A stretch of DNA of 64,000 bases from Elephas maximus indicus (taxonomy: Eukaryota > Chordata > Mammalia > Proboscidea > Elephantidae). Within the stretch, counting starts at the first letter, position 1; the number at the start of each line of letters is the position of its first letter. The DNA lies in assembly GCF_024166365.1 (NCBI RefSeq), contig NC_064822.1, positions 104,528,823 through 104,592,822 of the forward strand, read 5' to 3'. The notes below the pieces were generated by a model, which searched no databases, was not told the DNA's origin, and was given only the letters and a program-made list of their open reading frames with translations. Both the position numbers and the translations under genes were made by a program. Shown here piece by piece: positions 11,657 to 28,000 of the stretch.

Positions 11657-12385
11657 AACAACCATGCAACTATGTATCAAGTTTATCATGTTAACTTTTT
11701 GCCTTGTTTACTTCAGGTCTTTTCTTAAAACACACATGCACCCCAAAATACAGTTGAAACCATGGCTTCTTCTCAGCCCTGTCCTGTCTTTGTGTCTAAG
11801 CAGAACTCCAAAAAAGCACCATGGCATTCTCTGGACTGAATGTGCCCTTTCCTGGGATTAGGCCACCCAAGGCACCTTCCTGGAAAACAAGCTCTTCTCT
11901 ACATTGGTTTGCTGATGCTTCCCAGGCTCTGGCCTAGTTGCCTTTCCTGCTTGCTTGGCAGAAAAGAACAGAGGGCATGTTTCAGAGTATTTTCAGACAT
12001 CTTTCAGGATGGTTTTCCTTAGTGAACTCAGCACTAACCAAAAACGTTTAATGTCCACTTGGCCACTAATTCCATTTAGGTCCCTCAGTGCAGCCCTGAC
12101 ATCTGCCTTCCCCTCAGGCTTGCCTGGCTGTTGTGTTGCTGTGCCAGGCCTGCAGTGCCAGGGACGATACATGCTTCAAAAAATGTAAACCACGCTGGGC
12201 TGGAAGTTAACTCTTACATCCCCATGTAATGCAGTCCTCTCCCACCAATGGCACAGCTAATTAGTGTGGTTTCCTCCTGGACTTTTATTTGATCACCATA
12301 AATTCTGGTCCTGCAATTTTTTCTCTTCCTATGGATAGTTTTTGCCTTATCAGCCTCAAATATTCCTCTGGCCTATTGCCCTATT
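11657..12385. other. Intergenic, nothing recognised
   Basis: Three overlapping short plus-strand frames (60-77 codons) without recognisable domains; no clear repeats. Confidence 0.4.
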
Positions 12386-12545
12386 CAAACCCTGGTGGTG
12401 TGGTGGTGAAGTGCTGCAGCTGCTTACCAAAGGGTCGGCAGTTTGAATCCGCCAGGCGCTCCTTGGAAACTCTATGGGGCAGTTCTACTCTGTCCTATAG
12501 GGTCACTATGAGTCCGAGTCGACGGCACTGGGTTTGGTATTTTTA
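12386..12545 (+). mobile_element. AfroSINE
   Basis: From CAAACCCTGGTGGTG through AGGGTCGGCAGTTTGAATCC to the tail GACGGCACTGGGTTTGG. Short subtype. Confidence 0.9.
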
Positions 12546-12858
12546 TTGCTGTTCTGAGAATTTTTGCATCAACTACATTTTGATAGCTTGGTAGGACCCT
12601 TTACACAGCAATCATATTTGCAGAATATTTACAGCTACCTAAACCAACGGCATTAACAATTACCCAGTCAAGAGCTACATTATATCTCTATCAGCAGGGC
12701 TTTTAGTAAATTTTTCTAGGCCTGCAATGAAAAGGTTGTGATGACATCAAAAGACCTGTTATCTCTCTATATCCCGTAAGTTAGTGAGGAAGTGAGGTCC
12801 TTGATAACTGCCACCTGGTTGGAGAGATTCCACTCTCCAGGTGTAGATGAGTAGTGAA
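12546..12858. other. Intergenic downstream of TUBA1B, nothing recognised
   Basis: No repeat or gene recognised. Confidence 0.4.
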
Positions 12859-12960
12859 ACAAAAAACAATCCCCTTCTCGTTGAGTCGATTCTGACTCAT
12901 AGTGACCTTATAGAGGACAGAGAACTGTCCCATGGGGTTGCCTAGGAGCACCTGGTGGTA
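12859..12960 (-). mobile_element. AfroSINE, 5'-truncated
   Basis: Reverse-complement 3' half of an AfroSINE (plus strand GTTGAGTCGATTCTGACTC to GCCTAGGAGCACCTGGTGG). It lies about 70 bp beyond the presumed end of the TUBA1B transcript. Confidence 0.8.
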
Positions 12961-13011
12961 GTACACTGCAAGTTGGAGAAATCGAGGCACATTTAGAAAA
13001 AGCAGAGCCAA

Positions 13012-13191
13012 AAACCTTTCTTTTTAATACTTTTACTTTGAGACATGATGGAAAAACCTTACCGGTACACATGGAAAAATAAGACATGATCATAGCTGAT
13101 AGTGAAGAGAATGTAACAAGAAAGCTTTGTCGCCTAACATAGAAGCTTGAGTTCTGAGTGTGACATGCTGCTGCAGGGCTCAAAGGAATAA
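13012..13191 (-). other. TUBA1B: TUBA1B 3' UTR and poly(A) signal region
   Basis: Follows the TUBA1B stop codon (TAA, plus-strand TTA at 13192-13194). The order of blocks resembles the human TUBA1B 3' UTR as I remember it, with a final TCTCAAAGTAAA. No AATAAA is seen. The candidate signals are AGTAAA (plus-strand TTTACT 13032-13037) and ATTAAA (TTTAAT 13023-13028). The transcript end is placed about 10-20 bp further on by inference. Confidence 0.7.
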
Positions 13192-16670
<3,479 letters not shown>

Positions 16671-17000
16671 GCTGGCTACGAGTTCGGAGGCGAAGGCGAC
16701 GGAAGCAGACACCGGGTCCCGGTTACCGTCCTCGACAAGCTAAGAGTCGAGGTAAGTAACGCACTGAGGCGGGGCCGGCGCTGGAGCGGCTTAAGTAGCG
16801 GCGTAGGGGCAGGGGGCGGGCACAGCGGTGCGGCGGCCGGCGGGCCCCTCCTCCAGCCCGGCGCGCCCACTCGGCGCCCGGCCTGGCCGCCGCAGAGGCG
16901 GGGCCCTCGCCCGCAGCCCCCCTCCCGTGGCCGGCCGTGCGGGCGGGGCGCGCCGCGCCTGCGGACCTCGGGCTCCATTGCAGCAGTCTGCGGCGTATGG
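16671..17000 (-). promoter_or_regulatory. TUBA1B: TUBA1B 5' UTR, core promoter and CpG island
   Basis: Upstream of the start codon on the minus strand. The first ~95 nt (16671 to about 16765) resemble the TUBA1B 5' leader. A TATA-like TACTTAAG lies at 16790-16797, in the right place for a start near 16765. GC boxes follow (GGGGGCGGG at 16812-16820 and GGGCGGGGCG at 16941-16950). The region is dense in CpG, fitting a broadly expressed gene. The long overlapping open frames here in all frames come from the GC-rich composition and are not genes. Confidence 0.75.
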
Positions 17001-17420
17001 CTGCCGGGGGCAGGGCGAGGGGGCGGAAATGAGACAGCAAGGACAGGAGAAGAGGCTTGCCTCCACTCGGGCGAGTCCTAAGACTGGAAAAATCCATGCA
17101 GCTTTTAAAAAATGAAACAGCATAAAATGCTTCTGGTCCGGATAGCTCGGCCCATTACTTTCATATTGCCATAGTTTGTCACTGACTTTTGCCTTTTTCT
17201 TTTCTCAGGTCCTTTAAAGGCAGTGCATTCTGTGTTTACCTGAAAATGTGGAGGATGCGAGGCTTAGAAAACATAATAGATTTATTTGGTTTATTGTAAA
17301 CTGAAGGTAACGGATACTTGAAGCAAATTCTATTTCAGTTATTCGGAGAGTATTACCTAAGGATTGAAGTTGTTACAAGGGCAGGCCCCATTTTCAGGCC
17401 TAAGGCACCAGTTTTATGGA
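17001..17420. other. TUBA1B upstream flank, nothing recognised
   Basis: GC content falls off; no repeat or gene recognised. Confidence 0.4.
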
Positions 17421-17632
17421 ATAGCCCTAACCAGTTGCCATGGAGTCGATTCCGTCTCATACCGATCCTATAGGACAGAGTAGAACCGTCCCATAGGGTT
17501 TCCAAGGCTGTAAATCTTTATGGAAGCCGACTGCCACATCTTTCTCCCACGAAGGTGCTGGTGGGTTCTCCCAAAGACCTTTCCATTAGCAGCCGATTGC
17601 TTAATCAACCACTGCGCTGCCAGGGCTCCTGG
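17421..17632 (-). mobile_element. AfroSINE, long subtype
   Basis: Reverse-complement copy: TGGAGTCGATTCCGTCTC near the 3' end, the block with GCCGACTGCCACATCTTTC, and the 5' end CTGCCAGGGCTCCTGG. Confidence 0.9.
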
Positions 17633-19365
17633 AACAGCACTAGGGTCTTTCAAAAACGGAGATTTAAAGACACACTTCAAATTTGGTAGCTGAATTGAGG
17701 AAGTAACAGAAACTTGGGTAGGGAGGAAATAAACTGTCTGACACTCAAGAATTGAGGAAATAGGAATTCCTTTTGCTATTTAGAGTTTTGTAATTTTTTT
17801 TTTTTTTTAAATAAGACTGCTTCAGTTGGTTACAGCAAGATACATCAACTGGTTGAAATTTAGCACTAGGAGACCCAGTTTGGATTGCTAATAGACCAGT
17901 TCACACCCCTTACCCGCGCCGGGAAAAGAATGATTTCGAGACAATAACCTACACTGCTAACCTTTGGAAATGCATAAGGTTGTTAGGGCTAAAGAGTGGT
18001 TTTAAAATGGTCCTAGTTCGAACTTGTTACTGTTACTAGATAAATTGTTCAGAGTATCCTCCTCGTATAGTGTATCAGTAACAAAAAGATAAACACAAAA
18101 AAACAGTAAAAATTCATAGTTCGTTTATTCAGTTATACCATTTTCAGCTTCGGTAAAGCCTTCACCCTTCGTTTCAGGTAAATAACAAATTCACACTATC
18201 GATATATGTATATTTTGTAAGGATATATATGTATATGCCCACCTATATGAACATAGCATGCAAAGGAGGAAGTTCTCATTTACTGCTGGTATTTTCTGTA
18301 GTCGTGTTAAAAGGGTTTCAGCTCAAAATCCAAATATGTACATATTTACCAATCTGGATTAGAGAGGTCAGGAATATATTTATATATTGTTCTCACTAAT
18401 TCTCTCCCCTCCCCTTTATTCTTAAAAGGATATGAAAAAATAATTAGCTTGCCTTGACTAGAAGTGTGACTGTTTAGGGAGCCACCCATCTGAACTCCAT
18501 TTAGCTGTCTGCTCTGGGTGGAAGCCATTTGATGAAAGCAGGCACCTTCTTCCTCCTGGCTCTCTGCAGGATATTGCAGCTTTCACTGCAGAGATTTGCT
18601 CCTGTGCTGTGGGCCTGTCTTTCTCCCCAGATACCTTCCGAAAACCATTAGCTTTGCTAGTCTTGTCATCTGTGTATTCCCCTGTAATGACTGAGGAAGT
18701 ATTTGAGATGTTTTTAAGTCCCTGATGATGCCTTGGACTTCACAGAGTAACAGAGCCAAATGGAACCTTTAAATATAATCTAGTTATTTTTTGTCTTCCT
18801 AATGCCAGAAAACATATTAAATAATACTAAGTTAATTTATTTTTCTATTTTTTTAGTACCTGAAAGGAAAGCCTGGCATTTTTCCTTTTTTAGTCATCGT
18901 AAACTTACATAGGCTTATTAGTTCATATTAGGTATACATGTATATACTTTGTCCATATTTAACAACTACATAGTAGTTATTTGTGACCACAGCATAAACA
19001 TAATATAAACATTTTAATGGTTTATGTAGGCTTTTCTTTTGTTATAATCTTTCAGGGCCTGTAACTGTTTGCTTTGAGCCTTCCATATAGTGGGAAACCC
19101 TGTGTTGCAATTTGAGCCACTCCCATTTTGCTACATAATATCATGGCCATTTGTTATTGTTCTAAGCTGTCAGTAACTATTTTTGATAGTTCTATACTGT
19201 GGTTAGACACAAAAGTTCACAAAACATTTTGTTCATTTGACCAGCTCTACAGAGAAAGATAATAACAAATAGCAACAACTTACCAAGCATCTGCTATTTA
19301 CCAACATTTGGCTTTTATTATTATTTCCAGTGTTACCGATGTATAGATGCCATTTTGTGCCTTGC
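17633..19365. other. Intergenic, nothing recognised
   Basis: AT-rich DNA without a recognisable gene or clear repeat. Old repeats too diverged to see by eye are possible. Confidence 0.35.
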
Positions 19366-19953
19366 TTTTTTTTTTTTAATAATTTTTATTGAGCTTTAAG
19401 TGAACGTTTACAAATCAAGTCAGTCTGTCACATATAAGCTTATATATGCCTTACTTCATACTCCCACTTACTCTCCCCCTAATGAGTCAGCCCTTCCAGT
19501 CTCTCCTTTCGTGACAATTTTGCCAGTTTCTAACCCTCTCTACCCTCCTATCTCCCCTCCAGACAAGAGATGCCAACACAGTCTCAAGTGTCCACCTGAT
19601 ACAAGTAGCTCACTCTTCATCAGCATCTCTCTTCAACCCATTGTCCAGTCCCTTCCATGTCTGATGAGTTGTCTTCGGGAATGGTTCCTGTCCTAGGCCA
19701 ACAGAAGGTTTGGGGACCATGACCACCGGGATTCCTCTAGTCTCAGTCAGACCATTAAGTCTGGTCTTTTTATGAGATTTTGGGGTCTGCATCCCACTGA
19801 TCTCCTGCTCCCCCAGGGGTTCTCTGTTGTACTCCCTGTCAGGGCAGCCATTGGTTGTGGCTGGGCACCATCTAGTTGTTCTGGTCTCAGGATGATGTAA
19901 GTCTCTGGTTCATGTGGCCCTTTCTGTCTCTTGGGCTTATAGTTATTGTGTGT
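19366..19953 (-). mobile_element. L1 3'-end fragment (afrotherian subfamily A)
   Basis: Begins with a T-run (the reversed poly-A tail), then TATTGAGCTTTAAGTGAACG and the 3' UTR shared with the copies at 20054, 26972, 28163 and 46071. It contains the sense 3' UTR frame ending at 19610. The short repeat TGCTTTTT may be the target-site duplication, but the T-run makes this unsure. Confidence 0.85.
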
Positions 19954-20053
19954 GCTTTTTCCATAAATAGATGATATAGGGGAAAGAATATGGACTTTGA
20001 TTTTATGTGGGATTGGATTCAATTCTATATTTGTCATTTAATAATGGTGTGAC

Positions 20054-20522
20054 TTTTTTTTTATCACGCTTTAAATGAAAGTTTACAAATCAAGTCAGTC
20101 TCTCACACAAAAATTTATGTACACCTTGCTACGTACTCCCAATTGCTCTCCCCCTAATGAGACAGCCCACTCCGTCCCTCCCCTCACTCTTTTCCTGTCC
20201 ATTTCATCAGCTTCTAATCCCCTCTACCCTCTCATCTCCCCTCCAGGGAGGAGATGCCAACATAGTTTTAAGTGTCCACTTGATCGAAGAAGCTCACTCC
20301 TCACCAGCATCCCTTTCCAACACATTGTCCAGTCCAATCCCTGTCTGAAGAGTTGGCTTCGGGAATGGTTCCTGTCCTGGGCCAACAGAAGGTCTGGGGG
20401 CCATGACCTCCAGGGTCCTTCTAGTCTCAATCAGACCATTAAGTCTGGTCTTTTTAAGAGAATTTGGGGTCTGCATCCTACTGCTCTCCTGCTCCCTCAG
20501 GGGTTCTCTGTTGTGGTCCCTG
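20054..20522 (-). mobile_element. L1 3'-end fragment (afrotherian subfamily B)
   Basis: 5'-truncated L1 of 469 bp with a reversed poly-A tail at its left end. Perfect 11-bp direct repeats AATGGTGTGAC at 20043-20053 and 20523-20533 mark the target site. It shares the 3' UTR frame (stop at 20294). Confidence 0.92.
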
Positions 20523-20689
20523 AATGGTGTGACTTTTGACCCTTAATTATCTTTTTTGAGCATTTTCGAATGGGAATCAGTACTAGCTTGGAATCATCTT
20601 TTTCTCATACTGCCAAATTCAATCCCATTAGTAAATTTTGTCAGCTTTATCTTCAATATATGCCCATCACAATTCTTTTACATCGTGCT

Positions 20690-20850
20690 ATTATTTTATT
20701 GTTCTTATAAAATCTGAATTACCTTGTTCATACATTTATTTACTTGTTTAAAGTTTTTCTCTTCTAACTAGGATGCAAGCTCCATGTCTGTTTTATGGAA
20801 GTCACTCTTGGTTGCCTTTCCAAAAACTACCTTCTCGCATCCTTTCTTAC
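20690..20850 (+). mobile_element. L2 LINE 3'-end fragment
   Basis: Contains ATACATTTATTTACTTG and AGGATGCAAGCTCCATGTC, like the end of L2. A related tail motif, CAGTGCCTAGAACACTGCC, occurs separately near 21308-21326. Confidence 0.5.
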
Positions 20851-21850
20851 CAAAAGAACCCTAATATTTTTTAAAAAGGACATTTCTGTGCTCAGTCCCA
20901 GGGGATGAATCAAGACAATTGTATTTCCTTTGCTGGACATTCACTTTCTCTGTCTCCTTTGAAGCTGGACCCAGTTCTGGGCAATGGAACATAAAGGAAA
21001 GTCTGCTGGGGAGTTTCTGGGAATGATTTCCCTCCTTGATAAAAGGAGAGGACTCAACTGAGGAAGGTCCTTTTGTTTTGCTCCTCCCTTTTGCTTTCTG
21101 CATTTGAAATTGTCCTGTGAGGATAGGATCCCTAGAGCCAACTTAAGACCTTGAGGGGAATGCAAAGAGAATCATAGGGATGCCAACTAGTGCCCCGGAT
21201 TGTGGAGTTGCTGATCCAATCTTAAGATCACCTATCTCCAGGTTTATTATTAAGAAAATAATAAATGTCCTTATAATTTAAACCACAGTAAGTAGGCTGT
21301 ATCCTCAGTGCCTAGAACACTGCCTGGTACAGTGCCTAGTAAGAAAACAGGTAACTTCTCCCCATTCTCCCTCTCTTCTTTAATAGTAGAACCTTAATTT
21401 ATTGGGAGCAGGGTGCCCAGTTTCTGTTCCCATTAGGGGTGGCCATGTGACTGGATTCTGGTGAGATGTTAGTGGAAGTTGTTTGGTGGTGCTTCTGATA
21501 AAGCTTCTTAACCCTTCAGTGACTCCGTGACTTGGATGTACAGTATCCCAGCCACTTTTTATGCCTCTGGAGTTCTTTGCAAAGGCAGTAGCCTGGTTTT
21601 AACACATTAGTCTCAAGGTTGGAGCCTTTGAAATATGTGCCTGAAAGTCAAGAACCCTGAGTTGGAGTCTCGTTATTGTGTAGAATGAACATTATATTAG
21701 GCAATGTGTCCTGGATGTGTGAATTTTGTAAATTTTTGACAGGTTTGTCTTTATTTCTGTGAGATTAACCTCTTCACTGTGTTTCCCAGTTACTTAGTTC
21801 TTGTGAGCTGACTCAGTGGCACCTAACAGCACCAACATGTGCTCATGACA
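20851..21850. other. Intergenic, no gene recognised
   Basis: Apart from the L2-like tail near 21308 I see nothing identifiable. Two overlapping minus-strand frames (74-80 codons near 20861-21165) have no recognisable domains. Confidence 0.35.
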
Positions 21851-21854
21851 ATGA

Positions 21855-21927
21855 ATGAGCTATATGGGGTCACTATGAGTCAGACTCAATTGATGGCAAT
21901 GGGTTTGGTTTTTTTTTTTTTTTTTTT
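21855..21927 (+). mobile_element. AfroSINE 3'-end fragment
   Basis: Only the last part is present: GGGGTCACTATGAGTCAG through GGCAATGGGTTTGG and a T-run. Confidence 0.8.
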
Positions 21928-21940
21928 GGCGTCTTCATTT

Positions 21941-22095
21941 GGAACCTTATTATCACAGTGGTTGAGAGCTCAGCTGCTAACCAAAAGGTCTGCAGTGTGA
22001 ATCTATTAGCCGCTCCTTGGAAACCATTTAGGGTCAGTTCTATCTGTCCTTATAGGGTCGCTATGGGTAGGAACCAACTTGACGGCAATGGATAG
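21941..22095 (+). mobile_element. AfroSINE, diverged
   Basis: Adjacent second copy in the same orientation: GGAACCTTATTATCACAGTGG, CTGCTAACCAAAAGGTCTGC and CTTGACGGCAATGG. It has more substitutions than most copies here. Confidence 0.85.
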
Positions 22096-23430
22096 TCTTT
22101 ATTCAGCTGAAGTGGCCGTTTTCTCCCTGATGCCATCCCAGGTGTTACTGCCTCCCAGCTCTGCTTTGAGTCTTTACTCTGCAGTCTCAGAGCTGCATTT
22201 CTAGCACCTGAACAGTAAGTAATACCTTTGCAATAAGGAATAATGAATTGCAGTGGCACTTCTCAAGAGGCTTGGACTCCTATAAGTTATTCTTACCCCC
22301 CATTCCATCTTAGGGCACAGTCATTGCTTCCATGTGTAGCAGGTGGAATGCAGTATTCCAGGGAGGCTGTTTCTGCTTCCTAGCTGTTAGTACTGCTTTT
22401 GTTATAATGAAGAATACATAGTAGTGATAATTTTTCTGAGATTCAAATTCCTTTAGTTTTATTTACTTGGGTTGTAAGTACTGCTTTTACAATAAGGAAG
22501 AATGTATTGTACCATGTTTTCAAAAGTTTCATGAAAAATAATAAAAATACTAAGAAGAATGAAACTAGAATAAAATGTATGTGTAGTCCTTGCCAGGTGC
22601 CTTCATGTTTTACCTCAAGCTTTGCAAATTTTCAAGAAGAAAAATTTTTATCATTGACTCATAGTGGTAGAATTTACTAGGTCCAGTGTCCACTGGGACA
22701 CATGGGATCCCAGATAATGAGTATCAAAATCCATAAATCATAACAGAATTTCTGAATTGATCCTTTAATCAGCATGCCTTCCACTAGTCAAAACACATGG
22801 TATCAACAAAAAATTCAAAGGAGAAAATAATTGGATCATCAATTAAACAGGATTGAATGGCCTGTTATGTGTCTTTGGCCCTTTCCTCTTTTGTTTTTTA
22901 CCCAGAATGTGGACATGATGCTTAGAGTTCTAGTCATTTATGGTATGACAGTAAAGCAACCTTAAGCCATATACTAAGGATGGAAAAAGATATAGTCTAG
23001 GTCCCTGATAACATCTTGAAGCTGCCACAAAAGCCCTGGATTGCCTGCCTCTGAACTTCTCATTATGGGAGAAAAATAAAATAATTTGTTTGAACCATAC
23101 TGATCTTTTTTCCTTTGGAGGTGGAGGGTATCTTTTATTTGCAGTTGCTTGTAATTCATAACACATATGGTGGTGGGACTTGTGGGATTTCTCTTCTAAT
23201 TCTGGTTATGTTTTTCTCCAATCAGGTTCAGCTGCTCAGGTGAATGTTTGAAATAAGTGGAGGGTGAGTTTAACCAAGGTTGGTGTTTTGCTAAAACTAC
23301 TAGGTCACCATTTGTTAAATAGAAACAAGGTAGTCTAGAATCGCTGAGTAGACAACTGAATATCTAAAAGGATTTTTAAAAAACATTTAGTAAAAATGGG
23401 CTTGAAAGCAAAACTTAAACACATTAAAAA
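22096..23430. other. Intergenic, nothing recognised
   Basis: No gene, RNA or confident repeat recognised. Confidence 0.35.
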
Positions 23431-23436
23431 ATATTT

Positions 23437-24070
23437 TATTGTATTTTTGGTGAAAGTTTACAGAGAAAGTTAGGTTCTCATTTAATGATTCCTACACATG
23501 TATTTCAGTGACATTGGTTACATTTTTCACAATATATCTCCATTCTCTTTATTTCCGTTTTGGTTGTTCTGTTTCCATTAGTCTAGCTTTCCTGTTACCC
23601 CTAGCTTTCTCATCTTTGCTCTAGGGTAAATGTTAACCATTTGGTTTCACCTAGATGATTATTTTGAGAAGCACAGTACTCATGGATGATTTAAACACAT
23701 TTTTTGAATAGATAAAAATTCCCGTGGTTCAAAAATTGAAGAGATAAAAAGATATACAGTGAGAACTTTTGCTGTCACACCTGTGCTCATTCGTTCCATC
23801 CCCCTTTCCGCTGCTTTCTATAGATAAGCATTTTTATCGGTTGTGAATCCTTTCAGTATTTCTTTATGAAAATGCAAACAAGTATCTATTCTTATTTCAT
23901 CCCTTTCTTACATACAAAAGGTTGCAAACTGCACACTGTTCTGCACCTTGCTTGTTTTACTCATCAGTATTGTCTAGATATTTTTCCATACCAGCACCTA
24001 GAGAGAATCCCCATTCTTTTTTTTTTTTAATCTGAAGAGTATTCTATCATATAGATGTATCATGGTTTAT
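23437..24070 (-). mobile_element. Old L1 3' UTR fragments
   Basis: 23437-23685 belongs to an older L1 3' UTR family also seen at 37594 and 54170 (shared blocks CAGTGACATTGGTTACATTT and TCATCTTTGC). The part from about 23686 to 24070 resembles still older L1M 3' sequence (TTTTTCCATACCAGCACC, then CTGAAGAGTATTCTATCAT). Confidence 0.6.
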
Positions 24071-25025
24071 GTATTAAAAGTTCAAAAACAAGGCCTTTAT
24101 TCGCAAGAACTAGGTTTGTTAAGGCTTTGTGGATTCCAGGGAGCTGGCACAAGAGGACTTAGTACTTAAGTCCTAATTCAGGATCTGAACTGTGAAGAAT
24201 GCACGACGATGAAAACATTGGTACCTCTTCAAAAAGAAGTGAGATTTCAACCAACAGGCAGGAAGTGGTGACTCTAAGGCAGGGTGATTAAGATTTAGTT
24301 TTTTGTGGGTTTCTTTAAGATTCAGCATTCCCATATTCTGTTTCACTGGGTCTTGGCCCTAACAGTTGAGGTAAGGATAGGATAACAGCTTGAGGAGATG
24401 CTCCGAGCAGAGAAATCTTGTGCTTCATTTTCCAGAATTTAGTCTAGAGGACTGTAAGACTCTTAAAGAAGCCCAGTGTCTAAGATGGTGCCTGAACAAT
24501 AGATTAGCCTTGGCTGAGGGAGGTGCCTAGGCAAATGGACCTAAAGGCAGCCTTACAGATTCCTTCTCCACACCCCGCACAAGTGCCTAATGGGATGTGG
24601 AAGTTCTGAGAAGGATGGTGAAGTAGAAGAGATCTAGAGTTGGAAGAGACTACGAGCAAAGGCAGAAACCCTAAATGTAGCTCATGAAGTCCAAAGACCA
24701 GATGGGGCGAACTACACCTCAGCAGAGGCCAGCTAGGCAGAAGACAGCACAGGGATCAGATTCTCCTTCTCCAGTGCCGGAACAATACCCAAGCCCTTTT
24801 AGGAACTTAGGTAATTTCAGGGAGGATAAGAAGAAGAAGAAGAAGAAAAACCCTTTCTGGAGTTCTGTCTCTCAACTTCTTGGCCTTGAGTTTGACCTTC
24901 TCATGCTATCCTCTGGGTCACTGTTTTCTCTTTGTTTCTCTATGCTGCGTTGTGGATAAATTTTCCTGAAATCTCTTAGAGTTCAATAATTTTTTTAATT
25001 GTATATAATCTGCTATTAAACTCAT
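24071..25025. other. Intergenic, no gene recognised
   Basis: Includes a short GAA/AAG run at about 24828-24849. A 91-codon plus-strand frame (24684-24959) runs through that run and has no recognisable domain. Confidence 0.35.
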
Positions 25026-28000
25026 CTGTTTTTTTTAATATACTTCATTTTTAAGAATAATTTTAGGTTCACAGAAAAATTGAATAGTACGTACAATTCC
25101 CATATGCCCCGCACCTCGTTCCCCTTATAATTAACATCTTATGTAAGTATGGTACATTTACCACAATTAATGAACCTGTATTATTTTTAATTAAAGTTCA
25201 TTGTTTATTCATATTTTCTTAGTTTTCACTTAATTTTTTTTGTTCCGAGATTCCATCCATGATACCACATTGCATTTAGTTTTCATATCTCTTTAAGTTC
25301 CTCTTGGCTATGGCAGTTTCTCAGACTTCCCTTGTTTTTGGTGACCTTAGCAGTTTTGAAGAGTACTGATCAAGTATTTTTTAGGATGACCTTTATTGGA
25401 ATTTGATTTTTCTCATGATTAAACTGGGGTTATGGATTTCTGAGAAGACGACCACGGAGGTAAAGTATGATTCTCATCGTATCATATCATATCATATCGT
25501 ATCGTATCATTGTACCTACTACAAACATGATTTATCACTGTCGACATTGACCTTGATCTCCTGGCTGAGGTAGTACTTGTCGGCTTTCTCTACTATAAAG
25601 CTACTCTTTTATTCCTTCTTCCATATTGTACTTTTTGGAAGGAGGTCATTATACACAACTCACGTTTAAGGGGTGATGATTTATAGAAATCCTCCTTAAG
25701 GGCAGACTGCCTACATGAATTATTTGAAATTCTTATGCAAGGGAGATTTGTCTCTTCTCCATTTATTTATTTATTCAATCATTGATATAAGTGTGGACTC
25801 ATGGGTATAGATTTTTTAAAATATACTTTGGGTTATAATTCAATACTACTTTGTTTTTCACACTGTTCTAGCTTTGGCCATTGGAAGCTCTTTCGGTTGG
25901 CTCTTATGTCCCTTTGACATATCCCCATCAATAAAGGGCTTTTTTTTTTTTAGCACTTCCCTATTTCCTGCCATTACAAGTTGCTCATGCTCACATTGTG
26001 TATTTCCTACCCTAGTCTTAAAATCAACTGTTTCCCCAAGGAACTCTGGTTCCTTTTATTGGAGAATGGTATTAGAAACCAAGATCTGGATACTAGTTAT
26101 GCCCATTGCTACTGGGGGGTCATAGGCCCTCTCAGCTGACAGAGAACAGACATATACGTGTGCATACTAGCCCCTGCACATACACATATCTAGAGATATT
26201 TCTGTCTGTAACCATCTGTATCTACATTAAGCTAAACATGAGTTCATACAGATGTCTTCAACTCTAATCCATTACCACATGAATTATTCTAGCTTCCGCC
26301 CCTTGCTTATCTATAAATTTCTACTCCAACAGCAAGAAACCTGGCTCCCACTAACTGCCACCCTTTTATGTAATTGTAAAATTCTAGTATACATATATAA
26401 TGCTATAAGAGTTGTTAAACTATACCTCCATGTGAGATAACTTTGTCAACTAGAATACAATGGTTGTATGCAATTCTTTTTGCTTTAGTCTTACAAACTC
26501 CACTCGTTTCCAAAGTTACATAGGTTGCCACCTTTTCCTTCCACTGGCTTCGGTGAGGTTGTTTCATACATTTGCAATACAATTAGATTCTCTCCTTAAA
26601 GTCTGCATTCCTTCCTGGGATCCCTCAACTTCTTAAATGACTTTTTAAAACTTTGCTTATATTAAGGTTCACACTTCATGCTGTATGTTCTATGGACTTT
26701 GATACATGCATAATGTCATATATCCACCATTACAATATCATACAGAATGGTTTCACTGACATAAAAATTCCCTGTGCTTCACCTATTTAACCCTTCTCCT
26801 CTTCCCCTGAACTTCTGGAAACCACTGACCTTTTTATTCTCTGAAACTTGCCATTTCTAGAAAGTCGTATTATTGTAATCATATTGTAGTCATAATCAGA
26901 CTGGCTTCTTGCTCTTAGCATTATGCATTTAAAGTTCATCCATGCCTTTTCATGGCTTGATAGCACATTTCTTTTTTTTTTTTTAAATAATTTTTATTGT
27001 GCTTTAAGTGAAAGTTTACAAATCAAGTCAGTCTGTCACATATAAGCTTATATACACCTTACTCCATACTCCCACTTACTCTCCCCCTAATGAGTCAGCC
27101 CGCTCCCTCCTTCTAGTCTCTCCTTTCGTGATTGTTTTGCCAGTTTCTAACCCTCTCTACCCTCCTATCTCCCTTCCAGATGGGAGATGCCAACACAGTC
27201 TCAAGTGTCCACCTGATACAAGTAGCTCACTCTTCGTCACCATCTCTCTCCAACCCATTGTCCAGTCCCTTCCATGTCTGATGAGTTGTCTTCAGGAATG
27301 GTTCTTGTCCTGAGTCAACAGAAGGTTTGGGGACCATGACCACTGGGATTCCTCTAGTCTCAGATTCAGTCAGATCATTAAGTCTGGTCTTTTTATGAGA
27401 ATTTGGGGTCTGCATCCCACTGATCTCCTGCTCCCTCAGGGGTTCTCTGTGGTGCTCCCTGTCAGGGCAGTCATCAGTTGTGGCCGGGCACCATCTAGTT
27501 CTTCTGGTCTCAGGATGATGTAAGTCTCTGGTTCATGTGGCTCTTTCTGTCTCTTGGGCTCATAGTTATTGTGTGACCTTGGTATTCTTCATTCTCCTTT
27601 GATCCAGGTGGGTTGAGACCAATTGATGCATCTTAGATGGCTGTTTGTTAGCATTTAAGACCCCAGATGCCACGTTTCAAAGTGGGATGCAGAATGTTTC
27701 CATAATAGAATTATTTTGCCAATTGACTTAGAAGTCCCCTTAAACCATAGTCCCCAAACCTCTGCCCTTGCTTCACTGACCTTTGAAGCATTCAGTTTAT
27801 CCCGGAAACTTCTTTGCTTTTGGTCCAGTCCAGTTGAGCTGACCTTCTGGATAACACATTTCTTTTTATTGTTGAATAATATTCTTTGTATGAATGTACC
27901 ACAGTTTGTTTATTCATTTACCTATTGAAGAACATGTTGGTTGCTTCCAGTTTTTTATAATTGTGAATAAAACTGCTAGAAAGATTCACATTCAGCTTTT

